DNA of 64,000 bases, from contig NZ_CP096258.1 of the NCBI RefSeq assembly GCF_023205015.1, positions 930,001-994,000 of the forward strand. The letters are read 5' to 3'. Within the stretch, counting starts at the first letter, position 1. Every line of letters begins with the position of its first letter. Under the pieces are notes generated by a model that was not told the DNA's origin, did no database searches, and saw only the letters and a program-made list of their open reading frames with translations. Source of the DNA: Providencia rettgeri. Lineage in GTDB: Bacteria > Pseudomonadota > Gammaproteobacteria > Enterobacterales > Enterobacteriaceae. This document shows positions 43,611-53,163 of this stretch, in pieces. The position numbers were made by a program, and so were the translations under genes.

Positions 43611-44225
43611 TTAAATAGCCCCCAGAAGATAAACAACGGTAAATACACAAATCCACACAACGTCTAAGAAGTGCCAGAACAGGCTTAGGCAGTTTAAACG
43701 TGTTTTGTTGACATCAGTTAGACCACGGCGAGTAACTTGGATCATCATGATAATAATCCAGATCAGGCCCGCAGTTACGTGTAGACCGTGGGTCGCAACG
43801 AGTGCGAAGAAACCAGATAAGAAACCGCTACGGTCAGGACCAAAGCCTTCTGCAATCAATTCATGGAACTCATAGATTTCCATGATGACGAAGCCTAGAC
43901 CTAACAGAAACGTTGCGAACAGCCATAAGTTAACAGCAGCTATCTTACCTTTATGCATCGCTATCATTGCGAAGCCGTAAGTAATACTACTCACTAACAG
44001 TAAGAAGGTTTCGCCTAATACGAACTTCAGACTGAAGATATCTTTACCAGCAGGTCCGCCAGCAGTTCCATCGGCCAAAACAACATAGGTGGCGAACAAA
44101 CAAGCAAACAGAATCAAGTCGCTCATGATGTAGAGCCAGAAACCGAATACTTTTGTTCCACCTGCATCGTGGTGCCCATGCTCAGCATGGGCGATATTTT
44201 GGTTAGTCATTGTATTAGTTGACAT
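43611..44225 (-). CDS. cyoC: Cytochrome bo3 ubiquinol oxidase subunit III
   Basis: A 204-residue five-helix membrane protein of the same length as in E. coli. HGHHDAGGTKVFGFWLYIMS, FGPDRSGFLSGFFALVATHG and NCLSLFWHFLDVVWICVFTV are typical. I keep the start at 44225, which overlaps the cyoB end by 11 bp, because it gives the E. coli length. Subunit III supports the oxidase core without carrying cofactors. Confidence 0.95.
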   Translation of the reverse strand: MSTNTMTNQNIAHAEHGHHDAGGTKVFGFWLYIMSDLILFACLFATYVVLADGTAGGPAGKDIFSLKFVLGETFLLLVSSITYGFAMIAMHKGKIAAVNLWLFATFLLGLGFVIMEIYEFHELIAEGFGPDRSGFLSGFFALVATHGLHVTAGLIWIIIMMIQVTRRGLTDVNKTRLNCLSLFWHFLDVVWICVFTVVYLLGAI

Positions 44226-46206
44226 CGTTCACACCTGCCTTACGCAATTCTTCAAAGTGCTTATTCTCGATTTCTTCGATTTCAGCCACAGGTACGTAGT
44301 AATCAACATCTTCGTCGAAGCTTTTTGCAATCCAAGTTACGATCATTCCACCGAAACCAATGATTGCGAGCCACCAGATGTGCCAGATCATTGCGAAACC
44401 TAAAACCAAGCTAAATGCAGCGATAATAACGCCTGCGCCTGTGTTTTTCGGCATATGAATTTCTTCATATGAAGTTGGTTTCTTATGAGCAAGGCCTTTC
44501 TCTTTCAGATCCCACCATGCATCGCGGGTTTGAACGTGTGGTTCAATCGCAAAGTTATAGAAAGGTGGTGGAGAAGATGTTGCCCACTCAAGTGTACGTC
44601 CACCCCATGGGTCACCGGTTAAATCACGGTTTTCATGACGGTCGCGGATACTCACAATGATTTGGATAACTTGGCATGCAATACCGATGGCGATTAACGC
44701 AGCACCGCCTGCAGCAACCACTAACATTGTGTGGTAAGTCGGGTCAATATTCTGACTTAAACGACGGGTCATACCCATAAAGCCAAGAATATACAGTGGC
44801 ATAAAGGCTAAGAAGAAACCGATGATCCAGAACCAGAAGGCACGAACACCCCATTTCTCATTTAGTGTGAAGCCATATGCTTTCGGGAACCAGTAAGTCA
44901 TACCCGCGAAGCACCCGAATACAACACCACCAATGATAACGTTATGGAAGTGAGCAATCAGGAATAGACTGTTATGCAGAACGAAGTTTGCACCTGGAAC
45001 AGCAAGCAGAACACCAGTCATACCACCAACAGAGAAGGTGATGATGAAACCGATAGTCCACAGCATAGGTGATTTAAACTCGATACGGCCTTGGTACATG
45101 GTAAACAACCAGTTGAAGATCTTAACCCCTGTAGGGATTGCGATAATCATTGTGGCGATACCAAAGAAGGCGTTAACGTTCGCGCCTGAACCCATCGTAA
45201 AGAAGTGGTGCAACCAAACGATGAACGACATAACGGTAATAACGATTGTAGCCCAAACTAATGAGGTATAACCGAATAAACGTTTTTTCGAGAAGGTCGC
45301 TGCAACTTCAGAGAATACACCGAATACTGGGAGAACAAGGATATACACCTCAGGGTGACCCCAAGCCCAAATCAGGTTGATGTACATCATCATGTTGCCG
45401 CCCATATCATTAGTAAAGAAATGGGTGCCTAAATAACGGTCTAACGTCAGAAGCGTTAATGTGACGGTTAAGATAGGGAAAGCAGCAACAATCAATACGT
45501 TAGTACATAACGCAGCCCAGCTGAATACAGGCATTTTCATCATCGACATTCCCGGTGTACGCATACGGATAATAGTCGCGATGAAGTTAACCCCTGTTAA
45601 TAGTGTACCAATACCGGATATCTGGAGACTCCAAAGCCAGTAATCGACCCCGACCCCAGGGTTGTACTCCAAGCCGGATAATGGCGGATAAGCCAACCAA
45701 CCAGTCTGTGCGAATTCACCAACCCCTAGGGAGATGTTGATTAACACAACACCCACAACAAAGAACCAGAAACTCAATGAGTTCAGGAATGGGAACGCAA
45801 CATCACGTGCACCAATTTGCAGAGGCACAACTAAGTTCATCAGACCAACAACGAATGGGGTTGCCATGAAGAAAATCATGATAACGCCGTGCGCAGTAAA
45901 GATTTGGTCATAGTGATGAGGATTTAAGAAGCCCTCTTGGCCAGCAGATGCAAGAACTTGCTGCCCACGCATCATGATAGCATCAGCGAAGCCACGGAAT
46001 AACATGACCATCGCTACAATGATGTACATGACACCAATTTTCTTATGGTCAACAGAGGTTAACCATTCTTTCCACAACCACTTCCATTTACCAAAGTAAG
46101 AAATCACACCAACTAGGCCAAGCCCACCAAGGACAATAGCAATCAATGTGACAACGATAATCGGCTCATGGAGCGGAATTGCATCTAGTGTTAATTTTCC
46201 GAACAT
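44215..46206 (-). CDS. cyoB: Cytochrome bo3 ubiquinol oxidase subunit I
   Basis: A 663-residue heme-copper oxidase, equal in length to E. coli CyoB. I start at 46206 (MFGKLTLDAIPLHEP); nine upstream residues in the open frame overlap the end of cyoA and are not conserved. By equivalence with E. coli the heme ligands are His106 (TAHGVIMIFF), His419 and His421 (AHFHNVIIGG), and CuB is held by His284 (WGHPEVYILVLP), His333 and His334 (WLHHFFTMG). It oxidises ubiquinol, reduces oxygen to water and pumps protons. Confidence 0.97.
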   Translation of the reverse strand: MFGKLTLDAIPLHEPIIVVTLIAIVLGGLGLVGVISYFGKWKWLWKEWLTSVDHKKIGVMYIIVAMVMLFRGFADAIMMRGQQVLASAGQEGFLNPHHYDQIFTAHGVIMIFFMATPFVVGLMNLVVPLQIGARDVAFPFLNSLSFWFFVVGVVLINISLGVGEFAQTGWLAYPPLSGLEYNPGVGVDYWLWSLQISGIGTLLTGVNFIATIIRMRTPGMSMMKMPVFSWAALCTNVLIVAAFPILTVTLTLLTLDRYLGTHFFTNDMGGNMMMYINLIWAWGHPEVYILVLPVFGVFSEVAATFSKKRLFGYTSLVWATIVITVMSFIVWLHHFFTMGSGANVNAFFGIATMIIAIPTGVKIFNWLFTMYQGRIEFKSPMLWTIGFIITFSVGGMTGVLLAVPGANFVLHNSLFLIAHFHNVIIGGVVFGCFAGMTYWFPKAYGFTLNEKWGVRAFWFWIIGFFLAFMPLYILGFMGMTRRLSQNIDPTYHTMLVVAAGGAALIAIGIACQVIQIIVSIRDRHENRDLTGDPWGGRTLEWATSSPPPFYNFAIEPHVQTRDAWWDLKEKGLAHKKPTSYEEIHMPKNTGAGVIIAAFSLVLGFAMIWHIWWLAIIGFGGMIVTWIAKSFDEDVDYYVPVAEIEEIENKHFEELRKAGVNDVN

Positions 46207-46210
46207 GCCC

Positions 46211-47182
46211 TTATTCCTCAGCGCCAGCTGCATGAGCGCTATGGCTCATTTGCATTGAATTACCTGTAGCATTGTTATGGTCAGTCATTGAATGACTTTG
46301 ATTTTCTACAGGAGCGTGACCTTTATGGTGCTCATGACCAAACTTCAGAACGATATCTTCATAAAGTTTAGGCTTCACGCTAGAGAAGTAGGTAACAGGA
46401 ACGTTCATGCTTGGCTTAGCGACTTCGTCAAATGCCTGCATGGTGTCCATTGTTTTAGGAGAAGCTTTCACCTTTTGTACCCACTCATCAAAACCTTGAC
46501 GGTCAGGAGTTGCAATTGCATTGAACTTCATATCAGAGAAGCCGTGGCCACTATAGCTTGCAGAGAAGCCTTTATAAGTGCCTGGTTCGTTAGCGATTAA
46601 GTGAAGTTTTGTTTGCATACCCGCCATCGCGTAGATTTGCCCACCTAAAGATGGAATGAAGAATGAATTCATCACCGAATCTGACGTGATTTTGAAGTTA
46701 ACTGGCACACCGGTAGGGAATGCGATTTCATTAACTGTTGCAATGCCTTGCTCTGGATAAATAAATATCCATTTCCAGTCAGCAGAAATAACTTCAATCG
46801 TGACGGGTTCCTGATCACTTACTAATGGCTGATACGGGTCCAGCTCATGTGTCGTCTTCCAAGTGATTGCACCCAGAATAATGATAATGATGATAGGAAC
46901 AGTCCAGCAGACTAACTCAATTTTATTTGAGTGAGCCCAATTAGGACGGTAGGTTGCTGACGTGTTGGATTCACGGTATTTTCTTGCGAAGATAATCGTC
47001 ATGAAAATAACAGGAATAACAACAAGTAGCATTAAGCCAATTGCAATAAGAATTAGCTCTTTTTGTTTAACGCCAACGGCGCCTTTTGGATCCATCAACA
47101 CCATATCGCAACCACCTAATAGTAAGGTAGCTACAACAAGTGAGATTGCTCCGATGCTTTTTTTGTAGTTCATAAGTCTCAT
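46211..47182 (-). CDS. cyoA: Cytochrome bo3 ubiquinol oxidase subunit II
   Basis: A 323-residue lipoprotein. I place the start at 47182 (MRLMNYKKS), four codons into the open frame, as in E. coli. The signal ends in the lipobox LLLGGC with lipidated Cys25. Two membrane helices follow (about residues 45-67 and 90-110), then a periplasmic cupredoxin domain lacking CuA. The C-terminal tail is rich in His and Met (SMTDHNNATGNSMQMSHSAH), longer in these residues than needed for the fold, and may bind copper. It is the first gene of cyoABCDE, with four bases between it and cyoB. Confidence 0.96.
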   Translation of the reverse strand: MRLMNYKKSIGAISLVVATLLLGGCDMVLMDPKGAVGVKQKELILIAIGLMLLVVIPVIFMTIIFARKYRESNTSATYRPNWAHSNKIELVCWTVPIIIIIILGAITWKTTHELDPYQPLVSDQEPVTIEVISADWKWIFIYPEQGIATVNEIAFPTGVPVNFKITSDSVMNSFFIPSLGGQIYAMAGMQTKLHLIANEPGTYKGFSASYSGHGFSDMKFNAIATPDRQGFDEWVQKVKASPKTMDTMQAFDEVAKPSMNVPVTYFSSVKPKLYEDIVLKFGHEHHKGHAPVENQSHSMTDHNNATGNSMQMSHSAHAAGAEE

Positions 47183-47609
47183 CCACGACCCCAAATGACA
47201 AAGATTCTAATTGTCGTTTCATCAGTGCGGGCATTTTACGGTAAGGTTATGCGAGTGTAAATGATTGTAAGGCAAAGAAACTGAATTGTTAGCTCTTTAT
47301 GTTAATATGATCACATGTAATGAACTTATAAACAAAAAGTTAAAATTGATGCGAATTATAAGTATGTGTTGATAAAACTCTATTAATACTAAATTATCTT
47401 GGTAATTTTTCAAAGAAAAATATATACAAAAGAAATAAAAAAAGAGGGAAACTGATATAAATGATTAGCAATATGCTAAGGGAAATTACAGTTTTTAGTG
47501 CCGATAAAGCTATTTTAGTTGCTTTATCGGCCAAATGATAAAAAAAAATTTTATTTTACTGATAGAAAAAAGAAATTTGTTAAATTTTGATCCAGTTTTC
47601 TATATCGAA
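47183..47609. promoter_or_regulatory. cyo promoter region and spacer
   Basis: No gene is seen. The part next to cyoA must hold the operon promoter; ATATGATCACATGTAA near 47305 is a candidate for an oxygen- or carbon-responsive site, but I cannot assign a regulator. GCCGATAAAGC (47500-47510) and GCTTTATCGGC (47521-47531) form a perfect 11-bp hairpin downstream of the Tsx-like gene, a likely terminator although its T-tract is weak. Confidence 0.5.
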
Positions 47610-48380
47610 TTAAAATGTGTACTTTAATGTATAAATGATTGCATCCTGATAGAAGGTATCCCCTAATTTATTATCTGCATAGCGGTATTGTACCCCTGCA
47701 GAAACATGATTTGTGGCATTCCACCAAAAAGCAAGAGCGCCATTTATGCCATTACTCTTACCGCCGTTATAGCGTTTGTTCCTAGCAAACTCCATTTCAT
47801 GCCAGTTTGTTATCATGAAATTTTCTTCGAATGCGCTGAAATTATAACCGGCTACCCAACCTGCGACATATCCATTATTACCAGAATAGAATGTCTGATC
47901 GGTGTAATTAAGAGCAATAAAAGGCTTAAACCATAAGTCACCGAATGCAGTGTTATAACCAATACCATATAAGGTGTTCACATCATGGAAATTACCACCA
48001 TACTTGGCTCCCGGTAATGACCAAGTACCATAAACGTGTCCATATAAGTTAAAACCAGTGTCACCTAAGTAAAAGCGGCCTGTTGTTTTAATTGTATAAC
48101 GTTTATTCCGCCCCGAATCGGTATGTTGGCTGTGGAATGGATTTTCGAGATCAAAAAAACCATATAACTCACCCCAATTAAAATTGGCCCCACCTTCAAG
48201 TTCAATATAGGCAAAATCTTTTTTACGTGTCGTTTTTTCTGTTTTGGTTTCAGTGCGATGTGACCAATCTAAATAGTTTATATTGACATCAGCAAAGCCA
48301 TTTTTATAGCCAATAATATCGTCAGAGTATGCTGTACCTGCTAGAGAGATTAAGGCGGTAATGTAAATGATTTTTTTCAT
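47610..48380 (-). CDS. Tsx/OmpK-family outer-membrane channel
   Basis: A 256-residue protein with a signal peptide (MKKIIYITALISLAGTAYSD) and a beta-barrel pattern ending in a C-terminal phenylalanine (YTLKYTF), the outer-membrane sorting signal. The motifs DFAYIELEGGANFNWGELYG and FFDLENPF, and GWVAGYNF with NWHEMEFARN, fit the nucleoside-specific Tsx/OmpK channel family. It is shorter than E. coli Tsx (294). Nucleosides are the likely substrate by family. It sits between cyoA and ampG, where E. coli has nothing, and E. coli tsx normally near secF is missing here. A CRP-like palindrome lies upstream. Confidence 0.85.
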   Translation of the reverse strand: MKKIIYITALISLAGTAYSDDIIGYKNGFADVNINYLDWSHRTETKTEKTTRKKDFAYIELEGGANFNWGELYGFFDLENPFHSQHTDSGRNKRYTIKTTGRFYLGDTGFNLYGHVYGTWSLPGAKYGGNFHDVNTLYGIGYNTAFGDLWFKPFIALNYTDQTFYSGNNGYVAGWVAGYNFSAFEENFMITNWHEMEFARNKRYNGGKSNGINGALAFWWNATNHVSAGVQYRYADNKLGDTFYQDAIIYTLKYTF

Positions 48381-48514
48381 AGATAGATTATCTTCGCTTA
48401 ATAATTAATGAGGTTTAGCAGTTTGCTAGTTGTTAACACTTTAATTAACCTATTTGTAACTTGTGATATATTAGGCTTGAAAATTGCAATTAAGAAATAT
48501 TTTACACGAACAAA

Positions 48515-48528
48515 GTGATCTTAATCAC
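48515..48528 (-). promoter_or_regulatory. Candidate CRP site upstream of the Tsx-like gene
   Basis: GTGATCTTAATCAC is a perfect GTGA-N6-TCAC palindrome within AAAGTGATCTTAATCACGAT. It is about 135 bp upstream of the Tsx-like start. E. coli tsx is CRP-controlled, which makes the site plausible. Confidence 0.6.
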
Positions 48529-48660
48529 GATTTTTTGATGGTTTTAGTTTGTTTTGTTATTTGGAACTGATTTGTAGTAAAGATCAAACTCCCTAAATAA
48601 ATAAACTTTACTTAGGGAATTTCGAGGTGAATAAGTTAATGTGTTAATGTATAGAAAGGG

Positions 48661-50163
48661 TTATTGTTGTACTGTTTTACGGACGGCGAGGAAATCCAAA
48701 CTACCACCAATAACTAAACTGATAGCACCAATGCTAATACCTGTATTAAAGATGAGGTTTTGGTAATGAGGCAAGCTCAGCCAAAATTCAATTTGTGTCG
48801 TAAATAAATAAATTCTCATATCACTAAATGAAAATACAAGTAATGAGAGTAGCCAAATAGCAAGGCAGCTTACGGCAGTAATAAGTGCATATACGGCAAT
48901 ACGATAGCCTCTAGTGTACAATTGACGTCGTTGAAATAGCCCTGTTGTTTGTGTGTAAATTAAGGATGTTCGGCAAGCTAATAAAAGCAAAACGCCAGGA
49001 ACAGCAACCGCGATCGAAATAAGGTAGAAAAGTGGCCAGCCATAGTTACTGACAAAAATACTCGCGACTGGGCCAATGTAAACACGGCCAACAGCAGAAA
49101 GAGCTGAAAGAAGTGCAAACTGTGTTGCAGATAACGACTTGTTACATAATGTCATTAAGAGGGCGACAAACGCAGCAGTTCCCATTCCAGAGAAGATATT
49201 TTCTAGAAATATAATCGACCCCATGGTTAAGATATTAGGTGGGGTTATCGCTAAGAACCAATATCCGATATTAGAGCCGCCTTGTAGAAGCCCAAAAATA
49301 AATAGAGCTTTAAATAAGCTCATATTTTTCATTAGGTAACCACCAAGTAATGCCCCAACTATAGTTGCTGCCATACCCACAGTTTTATTGACGGTGCCTA
49401 CTTCACTTAAACTAAAGCCAAGCGCATTTAATAGAAAGTTGGTGTTGAGCGCCATGACAAAGGCGTCACCGAGTTTGTAAAAAACTAACAGAAGTAAGAT
49501 TAGCCATGCATTGTTCCGGCTAAAAAATTCAGCAAGTGGCTCGTAAATCGCTTTTTTTAGCGAGGTTGGTGCAGCACCGCTCTCTTCAGGTTCTTTTGCG
49601 AGCAATGTTGCGATAACACCGATAATCATCAACCCTGCCATAACTAAATAAAGTTGTTTCCACGTTAAAAACTTATCCGCTAGCCAAAGTGCAAGCCCAC
49701 CAGAAACGAGCATGCTGATCCGGTACCCCATAACGGAGGTTGCCGCACCAATTCCGCGTTCTTCAGCACTGAGTAAATCAGTTTTATAAGCATCAAAAAC
49801 AATATCTTGTGAGGCTGAACAAAATGCAACAGTAACGGCTAGCGCAGCCAGATACCACAAATGTTCTGAGGGGTTCATAAAGCCCATTGCGGCAATACTG
49901 ATAATCAACAGAATTTGTGTAGTTAATAGCCATCCTCTTCGGCGGCCAAGAAAGGGTGGAGTGTAGCGATCCATCATTGGGGACCAAAGAAATTTCAATA
50001 CATAAGCCTGCCCAACCAATGAAAAGAAACCAATGGTTTTAATATCGACATTTTCAACGGTTAGCCAAGCTTGTAATGTACCTGCAGTTAAAGCTAAAGG
50101 TAGACCGGAAACAAAGCCTAAAAGGATTAAAGTGATGTTATTTGGTAGAGTAAAACGAGGCAT
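48661..50163 (-). CDS. ampG: Muropeptide permease AmpG
   Basis: A 500-residue MFS-type inner-membrane transporter (E. coli 491) with about fourteen hydrophobic segments. Family segments include GFVSGLPLALTAGTLQAWLT, KFLWSPMMDRYTPPFLGRR, CSASQDIVFDAYKTD and FVALLMTLCNKSLSATQFAL. It imports GlcNAc-anhydroMurNAc peptides released during wall turnover for recycling and for AmpR signalling in strains with inducible ampC. The ampG-yajG-bolA-tig order is that of E. coli, with yajG upstream on the same strand. Confidence 0.96.
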   Translation of the reverse strand: MPRFTLPNNITLILLGFVSGLPLALTAGTLQAWLTVENVDIKTIGFFSLVGQAYVLKFLWSPMMDRYTPPFLGRRRGWLLTTQILLIISIAAMGFMNPSEHLWYLAALAVTVAFCSASQDIVFDAYKTDLLSAEERGIGAATSVMGYRISMLVSGGLALWLADKFLTWKQLYLVMAGLMIIGVIATLLAKEPEESGAAPTSLKKAIYEPLAEFFSRNNAWLILLLLVFYKLGDAFVMALNTNFLLNALGFSLSEVGTVNKTVGMAATIVGALLGGYLMKNMSLFKALFIFGLLQGGSNIGYWFLAITPPNILTMGSIIFLENIFSGMGTAAFVALLMTLCNKSLSATQFALLSALSAVGRVYIGPVASIFVSNYGWPLFYLISIAVAVPGVLLLLACRTSLIYTQTTGLFQRRQLYTRGYRIAVYALITAVSCLAIWLLSLLVFSFSDMRIYLFTTQIEFWLSLPHYQNLIFNTGISIGAISLVIGGSLDFLAVRKTVQQ

Positions 50164-50291
50164 TATTCCCTCTAAGCCAGTGTTATATTGCGCAATACAT
50201 TGCGCTGCAGAAGTATTAGCTGCGCTATGCTACCCAAGCCCTCTTAATGAGAGCTTAAGTAGCTTAATACTTAATGATAATGATTGCTCAG

Positions 50292-50873
50292 TTAATAGCG
50301 TGAATTTTGTCTGATAAAATCGGTGATTTCTTGGTCTGCTGCCATATCTGCAATTAAATCAGTTAATGCGCTGTTGATCGCTGTTTCTATCTTGGCATTA
50401 TTAGCAGCCAATAATTCTTGTGTATTGAAATTACGGGTAAATGAACGTGTTTTTGTCGAACCATTTGGCGCCGTTGCAATAATACTCACACTGGAGTTTA
50501 CAGTGATATTATGGCGTAGGCTGCCTTCATTTACTTTGGTATCGAGTTTATTCAATTGAACGACGAGATTTACATTTGCCGGTGATGTCACCATAAACCC
50601 ACGAGCCGCCATTTGTTTTTCGACAGCTTCTTGCATGAGATAGCGAGGATCACGAGAAGGATTTAGTACCACTAAACTACCATTACGATTGACCTCTGCT
50701 AAGGATTTATTTGTACGATTATCTACACTGCTCACACTAATTGACGTCGCATTCAACGTCGGGTTTTTTGCCGGTAAAGTTATCTTAGGCTCTAGTGATA
50801 ATGTATTGCTGCTGGTTGCACAACCAGCAAGAAGAAATAACCCTAAAAGTGGAAAACACAGTTTTCTTAACAT
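50292..50873 (-). CDS. yajG: YajG-family lipoprotein
   Basis: A 193-residue lipoprotein (E. coli 192). I start at 50873 (MLRKLCFPLLGLFLLAGC) since the earlier in-frame ATG at 50939 adds residues that precede the signal peptide. The lipobox LLAGC gives lipidated Cys18. Conserved segments are SRDPRYLMQEAVEKQMAARG and TDLIADMAADQEITDFIRQN. Its function is unknown. It is divergent from bolA and 128 bp upstream of ampG, probably in one transcript with it. Confidence 0.93.
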   Translation of the reverse strand: MLRKLCFPLLGLFLLAGCATSSNTLSLEPKITLPAKNPTLNATSISVSSVDNRTNKSLAEVNRNGSLVVLNPSRDPRYLMQEAVEKQMAARGFMVTSPANVNLVVQLNKLDTKVNEGSLRHNITVNSSVSIIATAPNGSTKTRSFTRNFNTQELLAANNAKIETAINSALTDLIADMAADQEITDFIRQNSRY

Positions 50874-51112
50874 AATTTTTTCCAGTTCATCTTTCCTAAT
50901 TGAAAATGTTTCGTTATGGTGCGGGTAGCCGTCGTTCAATATAAAGCTTAGCGGCTTATTTATCCTAAACTGTTAGACAACAATTTTTGAAAAAATTCGC
51001 ATCAACGTGCCGCTATCATAACATTGGCAAGTTATTATCGGATATAGAAGATAGCAATAATCAATGCGTACAATATTGCCTCTGAGCATAATTTTTAATT
51101 AAGGAGCATTTT

Positions 51113-51451
51113 ATGGGCGCTAATGCAGCTCAAAGTATGCAATCTCTTGTGATTCAAAAATTACAAGCTGCTTTTGAACCGACACATTTGGAGGTGATTA
51201 ATGAAAGTCATCAACACAATGTGTTACCCGGGTCTGAAAGCCATTTCAAAGTTATTTTAGTGAGCGATAAATTTGAAAATAAACGAATGCTTGCCCGTCA
51301 TCGTGAAATTTATGCTATTTTAGCGGACGAATTATCAGGGGGGATCCATGCCCTTGCTTTGCATACATATACACAACAAGAATGGAATGAGCTTGCTGAT
51401 ACAGCATTAAAATCGCCGGCTTGTCGTGGTGTAGGTGGTATTAATCGATAA
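51113..51451 (+). CDS. bolA: BolA-family protein BolA
   Basis: A 112-residue protein matching E. coli BolA (105). The BolA fold is seen in LQAAFEPTHLEVINESHQHN, then SHFKVILVSDKFENKRMLARH and ALALHTYTQQEW; the two histidines in the ESHQHN loop and the late histidine are the usual iron-sulfur ligands with monothiol glutaredoxin. E. coli BolA affects cell shape and stationary-phase genes. The ribosome binding site is AAGGAG. tig lies downstream, as in E. coli. Confidence 0.95.
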   Translation: MGANAAQSMQSLVIQKLQAAFEPTHLEVINESHQHNVLPGSESHFKVILVSDKFENKRMLARHREIYAILADELSGGIHALALHTYTQQEWNELADTALKSPACRGVGGINR

Positions 51452-51803
51452 TTCGTTGTTTCAGGTAATGCACTGAGACGATTCTTTACATAATCAGCCA
51501 TGCTTAATAATGGGTTTGGTGAATGTTTTTTCTTCAATTTAGGCGAAAAAACAAAAAATTTAGTCAGAAAAGTCACAAATAAAGAGGAAAAAACGCTTCT
51601 TTTCTCAGCTTTTCTCGACTCAGGGCGCATGCATCGGTATAATGCTGCGTCTAATTTTCAGTAAGGTTTCGGGACGCTTCTGATATCAGGGATTGACCGT
51701 TACGAAAGTAACGCCCCCGGTTCTGGAAGGGAGACAGCCGTTATGATTTAATGGCATAACTCTGGAGTAGACCGATCACTAAGATTTATTTTGAGGTAAG
51801 AAG
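51452..51803 (+). other. bolA-tig spacer with structured tig leader
   Basis: These 352 bases hold no gene. CGTTAC-GAAA-GTAACG (51698-51713) is a perfect 6-bp hairpin with a GAAA tetraloop, followed by CCCCCGGTTCTGGAAGGGAG. Such a GNRA-capped stem about 90 bp before the tig ATG suggests a structured 5' leader. No known riboswitch is recognised. Confidence 0.5.
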
Positions 51804-53108
51804 ATGCAAGTTTCTGTTGAAACGACTCAAGGCCTTGGGCGTCGTGTAACAATCACCGTTCCTGCCACTGATATTGAAAAAGCAGTTAATAGCGAATTAG
51901 TTAGTGTTGCTAAAAAAGTACGTGTTGATGGTTTCCGTAAAGGAAAAGTACCAATGAACATCGTTAAACAGCGTTACGGTGCGTCTGTTATGCAAGACGT
52001 TCTGGGCGATGTAATGCAACGTAACTTCATCAACGCAATTATTGAGCAAAAAATCAATCCAGCGGGTGCACCTAGCTACAAGCCAGAGCAACTCGAAGAT
52101 GGTAAAGATTTTGTGTATTCAGTTGAATTCGAAGTTTACCCAGAAATCGAATTAGCAGGTTTAGAAACTATCGAAGTTGAAAAACCAGCCGTTTCTGTAA
52201 AAGACGAAGATCTGGAAAACATGTTAGAAACTCTGCGTAAGCAACAAGCGCAGTGGAAAGAAGTTGAAGCGCCAGCAGAGTCTGACTCTCGCATCACTAT
52301 CAACTTTACCGGTTCTATCGATGGTGAAGAATTCGAAGGCGGCAAAGCAGAAGATTTCGCACTCGTTATGGGCGAAGGTCGTATGATCCCAGGTTTCGAA
52401 GAAGGTGTTGTGGGTCATAAAGCGGGTGAAGAATTCGATATCGAAGTTAACTTCCCAGAAGACTACCATGCTGAAAACCTGAAAGGTAAAGCGGCGAAAT
52501 TTGCTATCGTTCTGAAGAAAGTAGAACAGCGTGAACTGCCTGAGTTCACTGAAGAATTCATCAAGCGTTTTGGTATCGCTGATGGTTCTTTAGATGGCCT
52601 GCGTGCTGAAGTACGTAAAAACATGGAGCGTGAGCTGAAAAATGCAGTGCGTAACCGTGTTAAAGCCCAAGTTCTGGATGGCTTAATCAAAGCTAACGAC
52701 ATCGAAGTACCAGCAGCAGTTGTTGATGGCGAAATTGATGTTCTGCGTCGTCAAGCGGCACAACGCTTTGGCGGTGACGAAAAACAAGCGATGGAATTAC
52801 CTCGTGAACTGTTTGAAGAACAAGCAAAACGTCGCGTAGTGATCGGTCTACTGTTAGGTGAAGTGATCAACAAAAACGAACTGAAAGCTGACGAAGATCG
52901 TGTTAAAGCGCTGATCGAAGAAATGGCTTCTGCGTATGAAGATCCATCTGAAGTTATCGAATACTACAGCAAAAACGAAGAGCTGATGAACAGTGTTCGT
53001 AACTTAGCTTTAGAAGAACAAGCGGTTGAAACAGTATTAGCTGTTGCTAAAGTGACAGAAAAAGAAACTAACTTCACTGAACTGATGAACCAAGTTCAAG
53101 CAGGTTAA
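51804..53108 (+). CDS. tig: Trigger factor
   Basis: A 434-residue ribosome-associated chaperone (E. coli 432). The N-terminal ribosome-binding domain has the signature VDGFRKGKVPMNIVKQRYG (GFRxGKVP), the FKBP-type prolyl isomerase domain spans about residues 150-245 (ITINFTGSIDGEEFEGGKAE), and the helical arms follow. It meets nascent chains at the ribosome exit tunnel. Codon use looks biased towards highly expressed genes. The tig-clpP-clpX-lon order is conserved. Confidence 0.97.
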   Translation: MQVSVETTQGLGRRVTITVPATDIEKAVNSELVSVAKKVRVDGFRKGKVPMNIVKQRYGASVMQDVLGDVMQRNFINAIIEQKINPAGAPSYKPEQLEDGKDFVYSVEFEVYPEIELAGLETIEVEKPAVSVKDEDLENMLETLRKQQAQWKEVEAPAESDSRITINFTGSIDGEEFEGGKAEDFALVMGEGRMIPGFEEGVVGHKAGEEFDIEVNFPEDYHAENLKGKAAKFAIVLKKVEQRELPEFTEEFIKRFGIADGSLDGLRAEVRKNMERELKNAVRNRVKAQVLDGLIKANDIEVPAAVVDGEIDVLRRQAAQRFGGDEKQAMELPRELFEEQAKRRVVIGLLLGEVINKNELKADEDRVKALIEEMASAYEDPSEVIEYYSKNEELMNSVRNLALEEQAVETVLAVAKVTEKETNFTELMNQVQAG

Positions 53109-53133
53109 TTTTTTCTTGCTGTGCAAAATAATA

Positions 53134-53163
53134 AAACCCGTGGTGTGCTACTACGGGTTTTTT
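53134..53163 (+). terminator. Terminator of tig
   Basis: AAACCCGTGGT, loop GTGCT and ACTACGGGTTT form an 11-bp stem with one G-T pair, running into TTTTTT. Confidence 0.92.
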
